DNA from: Planctomycetota bacterium
GTDB taxonomy: Bacteria > Planctomycetota > PLA2
Direction of reading: 5' to 3'
Length of the DNA: 42,516 bases
Assembly (NCBI GenBank): GCA_021776735.1
Contig: JAJFFH010000008.1
Coordinates: 68,490-111,005 of the forward strand
The translations under genes were made by a program, and so were the position numbers. This document shows positions 1 through 8,040 of this stretch, piece by piece. Position 1 is the stretch's first letter, and each line of letters opens with the position of its first letter. The notes below the pieces were generated by a model. That model worked only from the letters and a program-made list of their open reading frames with translations. It was not told where the DNA came from and searched no databases.

Positions 1-321
1 GTTCGTCGTAAGCGACAAATCCTCGATCCCGTCGATCGCCGCCAGCAGGCCCACGAGCTTGGGCAAATCCGCGCGCAAGAGCGGCTCGCCGCCGGTCAGG
101 CGCAGCTTGCGAACCCCGAGCCCCGCGGCGGCGCGCGCCACGCGCTCAATCTCCTCGAACGACAACAGGTCGGGCTTGGGCAGAAACTCGTACGCCTCCC
201 CAAAGACTTCCGCCGGCATGCAATACCCACACCGAAAGTTGCACCGATCGGTAACCGATATGCGCAGATCGCGTAGCGGCCGCCCCAGGGTATCGTGCGT
301 TGTCGCCCTCACGCCGCCCAT
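1..321 (-). CDS. moaA: GTP 3',8-cyclase MoaA, N-terminal part (runs off the window)
   Basis: The first 107 residues are visible, and the gene continues past the window's left edge. MoaA is a radical-SAM enzyme that makes the first intermediate of molybdenum cofactor synthesis from GTP. The reading shows LRISVTDRC followed by the CxxxCxxC cluster motif (CNFRCGYC, about residues 28-35) and MP, which is the MoaA signature. Further on are [12 protein letters not shown], the SAM-binding GGEP motif, and LSLTTN at the edge. The ATG at 319-321 gives the usual short leader before the [10 protein letters not shown] block. There is no gene immediately upstream; a repeat-bearing gap follows. The family call is secure from the motif spacing. 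The C-terminal second cluster cannot be checked. Confidence 0.93.
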   Translation of the reverse strand, partial: MGGVRATTHDTLGRPLRDLRISVTDRCNFRCGYCMPAEVFGEAYEFLPKPDLLSFEEIERVARAAAGLGVRKLRLTGGEPLLRADLPKLVGLLAAIDGIEDLSLTTN

Positions 322-387
322 TATCCACGAAGCACGCAGGACTGGCCGCGACGGGGCAACGGGCATGACAGAGACGCAATCCCGATC

Positions 388-425
388 CGTTCGCGTTCAC
401 GAACGACGTTCACGTAGCGCTTGCC
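388..425 (-). repeat. Dispersed intergenic repeat, family R1 copy a
   Basis: Read on the minus strand it contains GGCAAGCGCTACGTGAACG, followed directly by a TCGTTCGTGAACG block. Similarity to the copy at 9528-9570 extends further upstream: both have a TTCCGCGT block before the core. Confidence 0.75.
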
Positions 426-490
426 AAGTACGCGGAAGTCGACCATTCGAACCACCCGCGACATGATCGCGACCCGACCCCGACCCCGAA

Positions 491-528
491 CCCGTTCACG
501 AACGACGTTCACGTTCACGTAGCGCTTG
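491..528 (-). repeat. Dispersed intergenic repeat, family R1 copy b
   Basis: Same core as copy a on the minus strand, but with the GTGAAC unit duplicated inside it. It is followed by GGGTTCGGGGTCGGGG-type simple sequence, as in other copies. Confidence 0.7.
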
Positions 529-644
529 GGCTGATGTGGACGACGGCGGCGCGGTCCGACCCGCCCCTGCATGGCGCGCGAATACTCGTGGGCCCTCCAG
601 ACGGGGGGCATTCCACATGAACAATTCTCTTACACCAGGAGATC

Positions 645-941
645 GTGACTGAAGCGCCTGCAGGCCACGGCGATCTCCTCAAGCAGCTTCGGCGCTGTGT
701 CGCATCGACGGTGCTCAACATCGGGGAGGGCGCGAACGGCGGGCACCACAAGGACAAGGCATCTCGCTTTGTCCTTGCTCGCGGCGAGTGCGGCGAGTGT
801 GCGTGTGCTCTGGATCTCTTGTGCGTCTGCGGGCTGGCGCCCGCCGACAAGGTCGAGTTACTCATGGAGACCGCACGCAGGGTTGCGGCAATGCTCACCG
901 GGCTCATTCGCCGCGAGCGGCGGTTGGCGGAGTCGGGTTGA
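645..941 (+). CDS. Four-helix-bundle protein (S23/IVP family), short N-terminus
   Basis: A 98-residue protein resembling the four-helix-bundle family found in 23S rRNA intervening sequences and as stand-alone bacterial genes. Key matches are QLRRCVASTVLNIGEGAN (compare the family QLRRAA-S-P-NIAEG block), then a Phe followed by ARGECGE and a hydrophobic helix to the end. The cellular role of the family is unclear. The GTG at 645 follows a CAGGAG ribosome-site-like sequence, and a TGA lies in frame at 618-620. The usual first helix (about 25-30 residues, W-K-A) is therefore absent, either through N-terminal decay or a real short form. Flanked by R1 repeats on both sides. Confidence 0.65.
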   Translation: MTEAPAGHGDLLKQLRRCVASTVLNIGEGANGGHHKDKASRFVLARGECGECACALDLLCVCGLAPADKVELLMETARRVAAMLTGLIRRERRLAESG

Positions 942-976
942 TCCGGTCCCGCGGCCGGGGCGCGGCGTCCCGCAAC

Positions 977-1020
977 CGTTCGCGTTCACGAACGACGTTC
1001 TCGTTCGCGTGCCGCCTGCC
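977..1020 (-). repeat. Dispersed intergenic repeat, family R1 copy c (degenerate)
   Basis: The minus strand carries GAACGTCGTTCGTGAACGCG, but the AGCGCTACGT half is eroded to a GGCGGCACGCG-like form. It lies between the four-helix-bundle gene and the deaminase gene. Confidence 0.6.
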
Positions 1021-1130
1021 GGATGCGCGGGAGTCCGTCATTCGGGTGATCCTCGACCTGCCTCACGCGGGTCCGCTGCCGCTCGCCCGACAAATGCTCG
1101 CCCGTCCGCTTCAGCGCGTAACATGCGGGC

Positions 1131-1646
1131 ATGGACCGGACCGAAAAAGAGTATCGTCGCGACGTGCATCTCCTGCGCATCTCCAAGATGTTTGCCGAGT
1201 TCTCGACCTGTCTGTCCCGCAAGGTCGGCTGCGTGATCGCCTCGAACGCGGGACACGTGATCTCGACCGGCTACAACGGCGCGCCGAAACGCACGCGGCA
1301 CTCGTGCGAGGCGGGCTGCTACTGCCAGGAACCGGGCCGCGTTTCCGGCACCTACCAGGAGCGCCTGCGCTGCTCGCACGCCGAGATGAACGCCATCTCG
1401 CAAGCCGCCTACGAAGGCGTCTCGACGCGCGACGCGCGCATCTACTGCGTCACGTTTCCCTGCTCGTACTGTTGCAAAGCCATCATCCAGGCGGGCATCC
1501 GCCGCGTAATCTACGAAGAGGACTACAACGACGCGCTCTCCAAGAAGCTCTTCGAGGAGGCGGGGGTCGAGTGCGTTTGCATCACTCCGAATCCGGAGCT
1601 GGAGCCCCTGCCGCCGATGCCGGACTTCGGCAACCGGGATTCCTAG
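1131..1646 (+). CDS. dCMP deaminase / ComEB-family cytidine deaminase
   Basis: A 171-residue zinc-dependent deaminase. It carries the HAEMNAI motif (zinc His plus catalytic Glu, about residues 84-90) and PCSYCCKAI (two zinc Cys, PCxxC), preceded by ISTGYNGAP, the substrate-loop signature of the dCMP deaminase family. The expected role is conversion of dCMP to dUMP for thymidylate supply, in the cytoplasm. Extra cysteines (CEAGCYC) before the HAE motif match the additional zinc-binding loop of this family. The ATG at 1131 is the first in frame and gives a standard length. The same fold occurs as ComEB in competence operons, but no competence genes are adjacent. A motif M1 copy lies 24 bases after the stop. 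Confidence 0.9.
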   Translation: MDRTEKEYRRDVHLLRISKMFAEFSTCLSRKVGCVIASNAGHVISTGYNGAPKRTRHSCEAGCYCQEPGRVSGTYQERLRCSHAEMNAISQAAYEGVSTRDARIYCVTFPCSYCCKAIIQAGIRRVIYEEDYNDALSKKLFEEAGVECVCITPNPELEPLPPMPDFGNRDS

Positions 1647-1669
1647 GGAAGATCCCGGCCAAAGAGCAG

Positions 1670-1682
1670 ACGGACGGCGATA
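1670..1682 (+). repeat. Motif M1 copy 1 (ACGGACGGCGATA)
   Basis: Intergenic, just downstream of the deaminase stop. The 12-base core is exact; the last base is A instead of G. Confidence 0.8.
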
Positions 1683-1790
1683 CCTACGGGCCGTTCCTTC
1701 TGCCCCCGCCCCCCCACACCCCCAAAAAGGGCAGCGTCCACTCTCCTGCGGAGTTTGTTGCATGCTATAGTTCGATCAGGAGGTGAAACC

Positions 1791-2717
1791 GTGACAAACC
1801 TGATCGTCGGAATCCACGGTCTGGCCAACAAACCGGACAAGGACGTGCTCGCCAGGTGGTGGCGGGACTCCATCGCCGAGGGCCTCGATCGCAACGAAAG
1901 CATCGATAGCCCCTCATTCGACTTTGAGATGGTGTACTGGGCGGACCAGCTCTACCGCTATCCGCTGCACCAGGACGAGGCGTACAACTTCGACAAGCTG
2001 TACAACGGCGAGCCCTACCGCGAGGCCGGGCCGGGCGAATTGACGGAGTATCGCGAGGGGTTTTTGGACTCCGTACGGGCGAAGGTGCAGGACTGGGGCG
2101 GGTCAATCGTCGACTATGCGCATCGCAAGTTCGGCATGGAGTCCGTCGGAAGCTGGTTGCTTGGAAAGCTCCTGAAGGACCTCGCGTTCTACTACGACGA
2201 GGAGCGCAAGATCGGCGACCCGCCGCGACTGGCGCGCACGGTGCTCGACGAGACCCTTGAGAAGGAGCTGGTGCCGCACGCGGGCAAAAAGATCATGGTG
2301 ATCGCCCACTCGATGGGTTCGATCATCGCCTACAACGTCCTGCGCGACCTCGGGCAAAAACACGGAAACGTCCACGTTGCCGACTTCGTAACCATCGGCT
2401 CGCCGCTGGGACTGCCTTACGTGAAGGCGCAGATCGTGCGGGAGCGCGGCTACGACCCGCGGGTGCGCACGCCGACTTGCGTCAAGGACCAGTGGGTCAA
2501 TTACGCGGACAAAAAGGATCCGGTGGCGCTCGACATCCGGCTGCGCGACGACTACACCGCAAACGCAAGCGACGTGCGCGTGACGGACGATCTCGTCTCG
2601 AACACGTACTGGACCCCGGGCAAGGGCAACAAGCACGACGAGAACCACCACAAGTCGTACGGCTACCTCCGCACGCCGGAGGTGTCGCGCCACATCCGGG
2701 CGTTTCTCGGTCTCTGA
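1791..2717 (+). CDS. Alpha/beta hydrolase (lipase/esterase-like)
   Basis: About 308 residues. It opens with LIVGIHGLANKPD, an oxyanion-hole HG motif, and has the nucleophile elbow AHSMGS near the centre, followed by FVTIGSPLGLP, a typical lipase strand. An acidic and His-rich tail (DENHHKSYGYL) holds the probable catalytic His. No signal peptide is seen, so it is probably cytoplasmic. I chose the GTG at 1791 because a strong AGGAGGTG ribosome site lies just upstream; an in-frame ATG at 1755 has none. The substrate is unknown. The gene stands alone, convergent with the acetyltransferase at 2723. Confidence 0.8.
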   Translation: MTNLIVGIHGLANKPDKDVLARWWRDSIAEGLDRNESIDSPSFDFEMVYWADQLYRYPLHQDEAYNFDKLYNGEPYREAGPGELTEYREGFLDSVRAKVQDWGGSIVDYAHRKFGMESVGSWLLGKLLKDLAFYYDEERKIGDPPRLARTVLDETLEKELVPHAGKKIMVIAHSMGSIIAYNVLRDLGQKHGNVHVADFVTIGSPLGLPYVKAQIVRERGYDPRVRTPTCVKDQWVNYADKKDPVALDIRLRDDYTANASDVRVTDDLVSNTYWTPGKGNKHDENHHKSYGYLRTPEVSRHIRAFLGL

Positions 2718-2722
2718 CGCGG

Positions 2723-3235
2723 CTAGACAGTCCCGTAGAACGCGCCGTGGAAAGTGAATTGACCCCGCGGCTGTTCGTGTCCAAGCGGCTTCACCATGAA
2801 GAACTCCGCGGGCTCGGCGGCGGGTGCATGCGACGGCGATTGCACGAATCCGAAGCGCGTGTAGTAGCCCGGGTCGCCCACCAGGATGCAGCCGTGGGCG
2901 CCCAACTCGGTGATGCGCTTGAGTCCGGCGCGAATCAGCCTTGAGCCGATGCCGACGCCCTGGTGGTCGGGAAGAACGGCCACGGGGCCGAGTCCATACC
3001 ATCCCGGCGCGCCCCCCGACTCTTGTGCGGGCGAAAACGCCACCTGACCGACCACGGCGCCCTGCAGTTCGGCAACCAGCGAGACCGACAGGGCGTTGGC
3101 GCGCCGAAGCTTCTCGACCAATTCGGCTTCATCGCCGTCGGCGTACGGCTTCCCGGCAAACGCCGCGCTGATCACGTTGCCGATGGCTACGTGGTCCTCG
3201 TCGCGCTCGGGGCGAATGATCGGATCCGGTGACAT
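2723..3235 (-). CDS. GNAT family N-acetyltransferase (YhbS-like)
   Basis: 170 residues. IIRPERDEDHVAIGNVISAAF is the N-terminal strand/helix of a GNAT fold. YGLGPVAVLPDHQGVGIGSRLI contains the acetyl-CoA loop (Q-G-x-G-x-G), and the C-terminal block GDPGYYTRFGFV is the YhbS-type acceptor region. It probably transfers an acetyl group to a small molecule or protein; the substrate is unknown. Its start lies 11 bases after the histidine kinase stop, on the same strand, so it is likely the third gene of the two-component operon. Confidence 0.85.
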   Translation of the reverse strand: MSPDPIIRPERDEDHVAIGNVISAAFAGKPYADGDEAELVEKLRRANALSVSLVAELQGAVVGQVAFSPAQESGGAPGWYGLGPVAVLPDHQGVGIGSRLIRAGLKRITELGAHGCILVGDPGYYTRFGFVQSPSHAPAAEPAEFFMVKPLGHEQPRGQFTFHGAFYGTV

Positions 3236-3246
3236 CTGCGACTGTC

Positions 3247-4926
3247 CTACTTCCTCGATTCAGGGTCTGTTGCGTTCGCCGGGCCTGTGAACTCGACCTC
3301 AAGGCCGCCCTCGGCGGCACGGGAAAACGACAGCTCGAAGCCGTGGCGGGCGGCGACCTCTCGCGCGATCGACAGGCCGAAGCCCTGTCCGGCGGGCTGG
3401 CGCGTGCGGGCCTTTTCTCCGCGGAAGCGTCGCTCGCCCAGTCGCGGCAACTCATCTTCGGGCACACCGGGTCCGTCGTCGATTACGCGCAGCCAGAAGT
3501 CTCCGGAGTGCGCACCGGCGGCAGCGGCGCCTCGCTCGTCACGATCGTCGCTGCGCGTGCCGAGCAGGATGGCGACGCGGCCGCCTTCGCGGTTGTAGCG
3601 CACCGCGTTGTGCACGACATTGCCGACCGCCTGTTCGAGGAGCGTAACGTCGCCGGTGACCACGACCGGATCGCCGGGCAGCGCGTACTCCAGCGCAACG
3701 CCACGCTTGTCGGCCACCGGCTTGTGGCGAGCGGCCACACGCCCCACGAGTTCGCCCAGATCGACGGGGTCGCGCCGGACCTGGGCGCCACCGGCTTCGA
3801 GCTTCGCCGCCGCGGAGAGGTTGTGCAGCAGCGACGACATGTAGTCGGCCTCGTGGCGCGCCGCGGCCACGCGATCGTCATCCGGCAGCGCTGACAGATG
3901 TCCCTGCAAGACCGTGAGCGGTGTCATGACGTCGTGCGTTGTGTTGGCCAGGAAACGCCGGAGCGTCGCCTCGCGCCGCTCGACCGCGTCGATGTGCGCC
4001 TTGACCTCCGCGCCGGCGTCGTTGAAGGCGCGCGCGAGCCGTGTGATCTCGTCTCCGCCGGTCACGGGCACCGCCACGCCGTAGCCTTGCGCGGCTGCTC
4101 CGCGCACATCGCGCTCAAGACGCCGGATGCGCTGCACGATCGGTCCCGCCGCGAGAAGCACGGCGAGCAGCAGGGCGCCACAGATCGCCGCTCCGGTCCA
4201 GATCAGATCGCCCGAACGGGTGATCGGCGTGTCCCCGGTACGGCGCGCGAGCACGACGCAGCACGGGCCTTCCCGCCAAGACATGCGCAGCCCGACCCAC
4301 ACTCCGTCGATCACCGTGTCGGCACCCGCCTCGAGTTTCTTGCGCGCGGCCTTGGGAAACTCCGGAGCGCGCGGGTTGCGCGACAGATAATCGGGTCCGT
4401 ACGCCATGAAGAGCACACGCGGCGGACCGCGACCTTCGCGAAACGCGCGCTCGCGCCAGTTGCCCGGCCCGCCGCGACCATGACCACGATGCTCGCCGGG
4501 CTCGCGCGGGCGGCGCGGCGCACCGTTCTCAAGCGGCGCGCCGGGCTCGCGCGGGTCCGCGCGGTCTGACGGTCGCGGCGGTCTTTCGTCGATGGGCTCT
4601 GTGCCCCCGCCCCCCTCATTCAAACGATTCCGCTCGGGCCGTTCCCCTTCACCGTCGGGCGCACCGCGATCATCCCCGCGCGGACGCCGGGTCCCGCCCG
4701 GGCGACCCGGACCACGTCGGCCCCAGCGGCGGCGCGGAAACGGAAAGTTCTCGGGGTACGCCTCGCACGCCTCGCGGCCGTTTTGATACATGCGCTCGAG
4801 GACGATGCCGCGCACGAACTCGATGTAGGCGCGCTCGTCGAGATCTCGACGCACCCAAACCACGCCGGCGACGACCGGAATCGCGGTCAGCCCGAGTGCG
4901 AGGGAAAGACGCAGCCGCAGACTCAC
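3247..4926 (-). CDS. Membrane sensor histidine kinase
   Basis: 559 residues starting at GTG (4924-4926), which overlaps the TGA of the response regulator, so the two are translationally coupled. TM1 is at about residues 8-25 and TM2 at about 243-264. A HAMP-like linker follows, then the H-box FLANTTHDVMTPL (phospho-acceptor His331), N-box VVHNAVRYN (Asn440), G1 DDGPGVP and G2 GQGFGLSI. The periplasmic part is odd: about residues 64-170 are an Arg/Pro/Gly-rich low-complexity insert with no recognisable sensor fold. The signal sensed is unknown. It should phosphorylate the OmpR-type regulator upstream. Confidence 0.93.
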   Translation of the reverse strand: MSLRLRLSLALGLTAIPVVAGVVWVRRDLDERAYIEFVRGIVLERMYQNGREACEAYPENFPFPRRRWGRRGPGRPGGTRRPRGDDRGAPDGEGERPERNRLNEGGGGTEPIDERPPRPSDRADPREPGAPLENGAPRRPREPGEHRGHGRGGPGNWRERAFREGRGPPRVLFMAYGPDYLSRNPRAPEFPKAARKKLEAGADTVIDGVWVGLRMSWREGPCCVVLARRTGDTPITRSGDLIWTGAAICGALLLAVLLAAGPIVQRIRRLERDVRGAAAQGYGVAVPVTGGDEITRLARAFNDAGAEVKAHIDAVERREATLRRFLANTTHDVMTPLTVLQGHLSALPDDDRVAAARHEADYMSSLLHNLSAAAKLEAGGAQVRRDPVDLGELVGRVAARHKPVADKRGVALEYALPGDPVVVTGDVTLLEQAVGNVVHNAVRYNREGGRVAILLGTRSDDRDERGAAAAGAHSGDFWLRVIDDGPGVPEDELPRLGERRFRGEKARTRQPAGQGFGLSIAREVAARHGFELSFSRAAEGGLEVEFTGPANATDPESRK

Positions 4927-5594
4927 GCCGGGGGCTCCAGCCGGTAGCCGATGCCCCAGACCGTCGCCACGCTCTTGCCGCACGCGCCGAGCTTCTTGCG
5001 CAGGCGCGACACGTGCACGTCGAGGGTGCGCTCGTTGCCCTCGCGGTCCGGGTCGAGAACGTGTTCGACGAGCCAGGTGCGCGTGATCGCCTCGCCGGGA
5101 CGGCGCGCGAGGGCGGACAGCAGATCGAATTCGACCCGCGTGAGCGGCACGTCGTCTCCTTCGACGGTGACGCGCCGCGCCGCGGGATCGAGAACGAGCG
5201 GGCCATACTCGACCGCGCCTTCGCGCTGCAGGACGGGACGCCGCAGGCGCGCCTGCACGCGCGCCAAGAGCTCGTCCGGCCAAAACGGCTTCGTCACGTA
5301 GTCGTCGGCGCCGAGCTTGAGCGCGCGCACTTTGTCGATCGTGTCGTTGCGCGCGGAGAGCACGAGCACGGGCACGTCGCTGTGCTGGCGCAAGCGTTTC
5401 AGCACGTCGAGGCCGTACGCGCCGGGCAACATCAGGTCCAGGATGAAGAGCCGGTACGGCGCCGGATCGACGAGCATGGCCTCGTCGCCGTCTTTGATCC
5501 ACGTCGGATCAAAACCCGCGCCCGTCAGGTGCTGAACGATCTGCCGCCCAAGCTCGACGTCGTCCTCGACAAGAAGAATGCGATCCACTGCCAT
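4923..5594 (-). CDS. OmpR-family response regulator
   Basis: 223 residues. The receiver domain has ILLVEDD, phospho-acceptor Asp53 in ILDLMLPG, the LSAR switch position and the TKPF lysine. A C-terminal winged-helix effector ends with DVHVSRLRKKL and the GIGYRL wing, typical of OmpR/PhoB. The ATG at 5594 follows a GAGGGG ribosome site; the longer upstream frame has no such site and lacks family similarity. First gene of the leftward operon with the histidine kinase and a GNAT gene. The gene at 5639 starts divergently only 44 bases away, so one shared regulatory region may serve both directions. This suggests, but does not show, that the regulator controls the EF-hand operon. Confidence 0.94.
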   Translation of the reverse strand: MAVDRILLVEDDVELGRQIVQHLTGAGFDPTWIKDGDEAMLVDPAPYRLFILDLMLPGAYGLDVLKRLRQHSDVPVLVLSARNDTIDKVRALKLGADDYVTKPFWPDELLARVQARLRRPVLQREGAVEYGPLVLDPAARRVTVEGDDVPLTRVEFDLLSALARRPGEAITRTWLVEHVLDPDREGNERTLDVHVSRLRKKLGACGKSVATVWGIGYRLEPPA

Positions 5595-5638
5595 AGCGTG
5601 CCCCTCAAATCTTAAGAAGTTCCTAGGATGAGAACACC

Positions 5639-6202
5639 ATGCGGCTATCTCAGGTGATCGGTCTTTGTCTGCTATCGGGCGTGGGTTGCGGCTTTTTGGG
5701 CGCCATGATCGGAACCCGCCTGGGCGACAACGTCCACCCGTCCCGAAGTGATCCGCATGCAACCGCCGAGGTCCGCGAGGAGCTTCGCCAACTGCGCCGG
5801 GCGATCAACAGACTGGTCAGTCCAGGGGTCCGAGGGGACGGAGACGAGCCCGCGAAGCCGCCGGAGTCCGATGCCCCCGGGCCCCCTAAACCAACTGAGC
5901 CGAGAGTCGACCCGGCAAAAAGAAGAGAGAACCTGGTCCGACAGGAGCGGGCGCGGATCGCACGCCACAAGCTCATGCAGGCCGAGTATCTCAAGAGGGA
6001 GACGCTTCGAAAACGCGCGCTGAAGCGGACCCGGGAGCGATTGGAGGCGCAAGAGCGGGCGATGCTGGATGCGGCGCGTGCCGATGACCTGGCGGGCCTG
6101 GTCGGCGCGTGGCTTCAAAAAGAAGACCTCGAACGCGCGACAATGCAGATTCGCAATTCGGCCGACAACCGGTTCCTGAGCAAGATGGCGGCCGGCGGAT
6201 AA
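5639..6202 (+). CDS. Hypothetical membrane-anchored coiled-coil protein
   Basis: 187 residues, not recognised. One N-terminal hydrophobic segment (about 4-24, Gly-rich, with two Cys) is followed by a short helix (EVREELRQLRRAINRL), a Pro-rich linker, and a long highly charged helix of Arg, Glu, Lys and Ala (about 100-165), probably a coiled coil. This is the architecture of an anchored extracytoplasmic scaffold or stress-sensor-like protein, but no family signature is visible. It is divergent from the response regulator and 53 bases upstream of the EF-hand gene, so probably the first gene of that operon. Confidence 0.65.
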   Translation: MRLSQVIGLCLLSGVGCGFLGAMIGTRLGDNVHPSRSDPHATAEVREELRQLRRAINRLVSPGVRGDGDEPAKPPESDAPGPPKPTEPRVDPAKRRENLVRQERARIARHKLMQAEYLKRETLRKRALKRTRERLEAQERAMLDAARADDLAGLVGAWLQKEDLERATMQIRNSADNRFLSKMAAGG

Positions 6203-6255
6203 AAATCTCCGACGGTTCAGAATCGCTTAAGAGCGGGCGTGTTCTAAGGGGTGTT

Positions 6256-8040
6256 ATGAGAACAACCCTCCTTCTCACGCTGCTCGTTTGGGCGGCTCAA
6301 GCCCAAGACAGTAACCCTCCCGGCTCGGGCGGCCCGCGCGGCCCCGGAGCGCCCGGCGGACGCCGCGGCTTCGACCGCGGACGCATCGCCGGCATGATCC
6401 TCGCCCGCGCGGCGGACGCCGACAAGAGCGGCGACGTGACCGCGGCCGAATGGAAGCAATTCGTCGCCTCGCTGCAAGCCGGCGAGGACGGCGCGATCGA
6501 TCCCAAGTCCCTGGCCGACGCGCTGCCCATGCGGCGTCGCGGCGGGCGCGGCGGCCGGGGTGGCCCGGGCGGCCAAGAGGGTCGCGGGGACAACAGCGAC
6601 CGGTTGGTGCGGCTGTTCGACAAGGATGGCGACGGCAAACTCAAGGTCGCCGAGTTGGACGAAGCGTACGCCGGGCTCGACAAGGACGGCGACAAGGCCA
6701 TCTCCAAAGAGGAGATGCCGCAAGGGTTTGGTCGAGGGGGGCGCGGGGGCCGAGGTACTCGCCGCGGACCCGCCGGCGCAATCGTGCGCCTCGCCGACAA
6801 GGACAAGAACGGCGAGGTCACCGCCGAAGAGTGGCGGGCGTTCGTTGCGTCGGTTTCAAACGCCGACGGCACCATCGATGTCGCCAAGCTCTTCGCCGCG
6901 ATGCCCAAGCCCGACGGGCCCCGGCGCGGCCCGCCTCCCGGTCGTGAAGGTCCCGGCGGCGATGGTCCCGGTGGCCCGGGCGCGCCCGGTGGTCCGGAAG
7001 GACGCGGCGGCAAGGGTCCCGGAGGCGCGCAGCAGGGTCGCAACCCCGCGCGACGATTCGGCCGCATGCTCGACAAGAACCGCGACGGCAGCGTGCAGGC
7101 CGCCGAGCTCGATGCGCTGTTCGCCGGACTCGATGCCAACAAGGACAAGAAGCTCGACAAGAGCGAGTTGGACAAGGCCGGTGCGCGGCCCGCGCGCGGC
7201 GCGCGAAAGGGCCCCAAGAAGAAGGCCAAAGACACGGACCACGGCAAGGACGACGAGGCAGGAACGGACGGCGATACGTCGAAGGATCGCGGCGCCACGA
7301 TGCGCGCGGACCCGCGCGACGAAGCCGGCGTCGCCGAATTCGTGCGAGCGCTCGTACTGAAAGAGATCGCGGAAGACGACGCCGAGGAATCGCCCGAAGA
7401 AGACATTGAAGAAGAAGAGGAGACCCGACTCGAACGCCGCGGCCCGCCTCAGAAGCGGCGCGGCAACGGACAACAGGGACCGCCCCGGATGCGACACGGC
7501 AACGGACAGCAGGGACCGCCCTGGATGCGACGCGGCAACGGACAGCGGGGATCGCCCCGGATGCAGCGCCGCAACGGACAGCAGGGACCGCCCCGGATGC
7601 AGCGTGGCAACGGTCAACAGGGCCCGCCCTGGATGCAGCGCCGACACCGCCAGCGGGGCTCGTTCCGGATGCACCGTGGTCGCCGGCAGGCTCAGGGACA
7701 GCGCGGTCAACGTGGCCGTCAGGGCCACCAACGCAGGCAACACGGAAACGCCGGCAAGGACGGCCCCGGAATCCCCGAGTACGTCCGCAGCATGTTGCGC
7801 GAGGAGATCCGCCGGATCGTGCGCGAGGAGATTCGGCGCGCAGCGCGTGGCATGAAGCACCAGCGTCGCGAGGGCGCGGAAGGCGCGCGCATGCGGCGCC
7901 GCCACGTCGATCGCCGACGGCCCCGGCACGACAACCAACCCGGCCACGACAAGGCCCCCCGCAACGACAGAGAAACCCGTCGAGACAGAGAGACCCGTAG
8001 CGACAAGAAAACCGACAGCGACAAGGGAGACAACCGATGA
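6256..8040 (+). CDS. Secreted multi-EF-hand calcium-binding protein
   Basis: 594 residues from the ATG at 6256, which follows AAGGGG; longer frames lack a site. The first 17 residues form a signal peptide ending AQAQ. At least six EF-hand loops are visible (DADKSGDVTAAE, DKDGDGKLKVAE, DKDGDKAISKEE, DKDKNGEVTAEE, DKNRDGSVQAAE, DANKDKKLDKSE), plus two degenerate ones (EDGAID, NADGTID), separated by Gly/Pro/Arg linkers. After an acidic linker comes a 12-residue repeat (NGQQGPPRM type) in six copies, then a short Arg/Glu helix and a very charged tail. It probably binds calcium outside the cytoplasm. Its stop overlaps the next gene's start (ATGA). Paralogous EF-hand proteins of this style are common in planctomycetes. 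Confidence 0.85.
   Translation: MRTTLLLTLLVWAAQAQDSNPPGSGGPRGPGAPGGRRGFDRGRIAGMILARAADADKSGDVTAAEWKQFVASLQAGEDGAIDPKSLADALPMRRRGGRGGRGGPGGQEGRGDNSDRLVRLFDKDGDGKLKVAELDEAYAGLDKDGDKAISKEEMPQGFGRGGRGGRGTRRGPAGAIVRLADKDKNGEVTAEEWRAFVASVSNADGTIDVAKLFAAMPKPDGPRRGPPPGREGPGGDGPGGPGAPGGPEGRGGKGPGGAQQGRNPARRFGRMLDKNRDGSVQAAELDALFAGLDANKDKKLDKSELDKAGARPARGARKGPKKKAKDTDHGKDDEAGTDGDTSKDRGATMRADPRDEAGVAEFVRALVLKEIAEDDAEESPEEDIEEEEETRLERRGPPQKRRGNGQQGPPRMRHGNGQQGPPWMRRGNGQRGSPRMQRRNGQQGPPRMQRGNGQQGPPWMQRRHRQRGSFRMHRGRRQAQGQRGQRGRQGHQRRQHGNAGKDGPGIPEYVRSMLREEIRRIVREEIRRAARGMKHQRREGAEGARMRRRHVDRRRPRHDNQPGHDKAPRNDRETRRDRETRSDKKTDSDKGDNR
7264..7276 (+). repeat. Motif M1 copy 2 (ACGGACGGCGATA)
   Basis: Inside the EF-hand gene, in the linker after the last EF loop, where it encodes TDGDT. 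Preceded by CAGGA. Confidence 0.8.
7465..7680 (+). repeat. Six tandem 36-base units inside the EF-hand gene
   Basis: Units start at 7465, 7501, 7537, 7573, 7609 and 7645. Each encodes 12 residues of the NGQQGPPRM(R/Q) type. Units 1-5 are close copies and the sixth has drifted. Being in frame, copy-number change would lengthen or shorten the protein without frameshift. Confidence 0.9.

Larger units (their letters stand above)
322..644. other. Intergenic gap with dispersed repeats
   Basis: No credible gene. The gap holds two copies of the AGCGCTACGT/CGTTCGTGAACG repeat family and a degenerate stretch of GACCCCGACCCC-type simple sequence between them (about 465-490). Open frames through it encode only repeat-derived peptides rich in Arg and Val. 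Confidence 0.7.

Noticed and set aside
321..611. Open frames in the first gap with [15 protein letters not shown] peptides as genes
   Set aside because: The peptides are translations of repeat family R1 and GTCGGG simple sequence; the same peptides appear in other gaps in different contexts.
1131..1646. ComEB-like deaminase as evidence of competence supporting M1 as uptake signal
   Set aside because: ComEB-family deaminases are widespread dCMP deaminases, and no other com gene is nearby; it adds no real support.
3247..5502. 751-residue open frame as one long kinase
   Set aside because: The first 192 codons are an out-of-frame shadow of the response regulator; the kinase starts at GTG 4926.
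4923..5762. Longer start of the response regulator at 5762
   Set aside because: The added residues have no receiver similarity, overlap the divergent gene at 5639, and lack a ribosome site; the ATG at 5594 has one.
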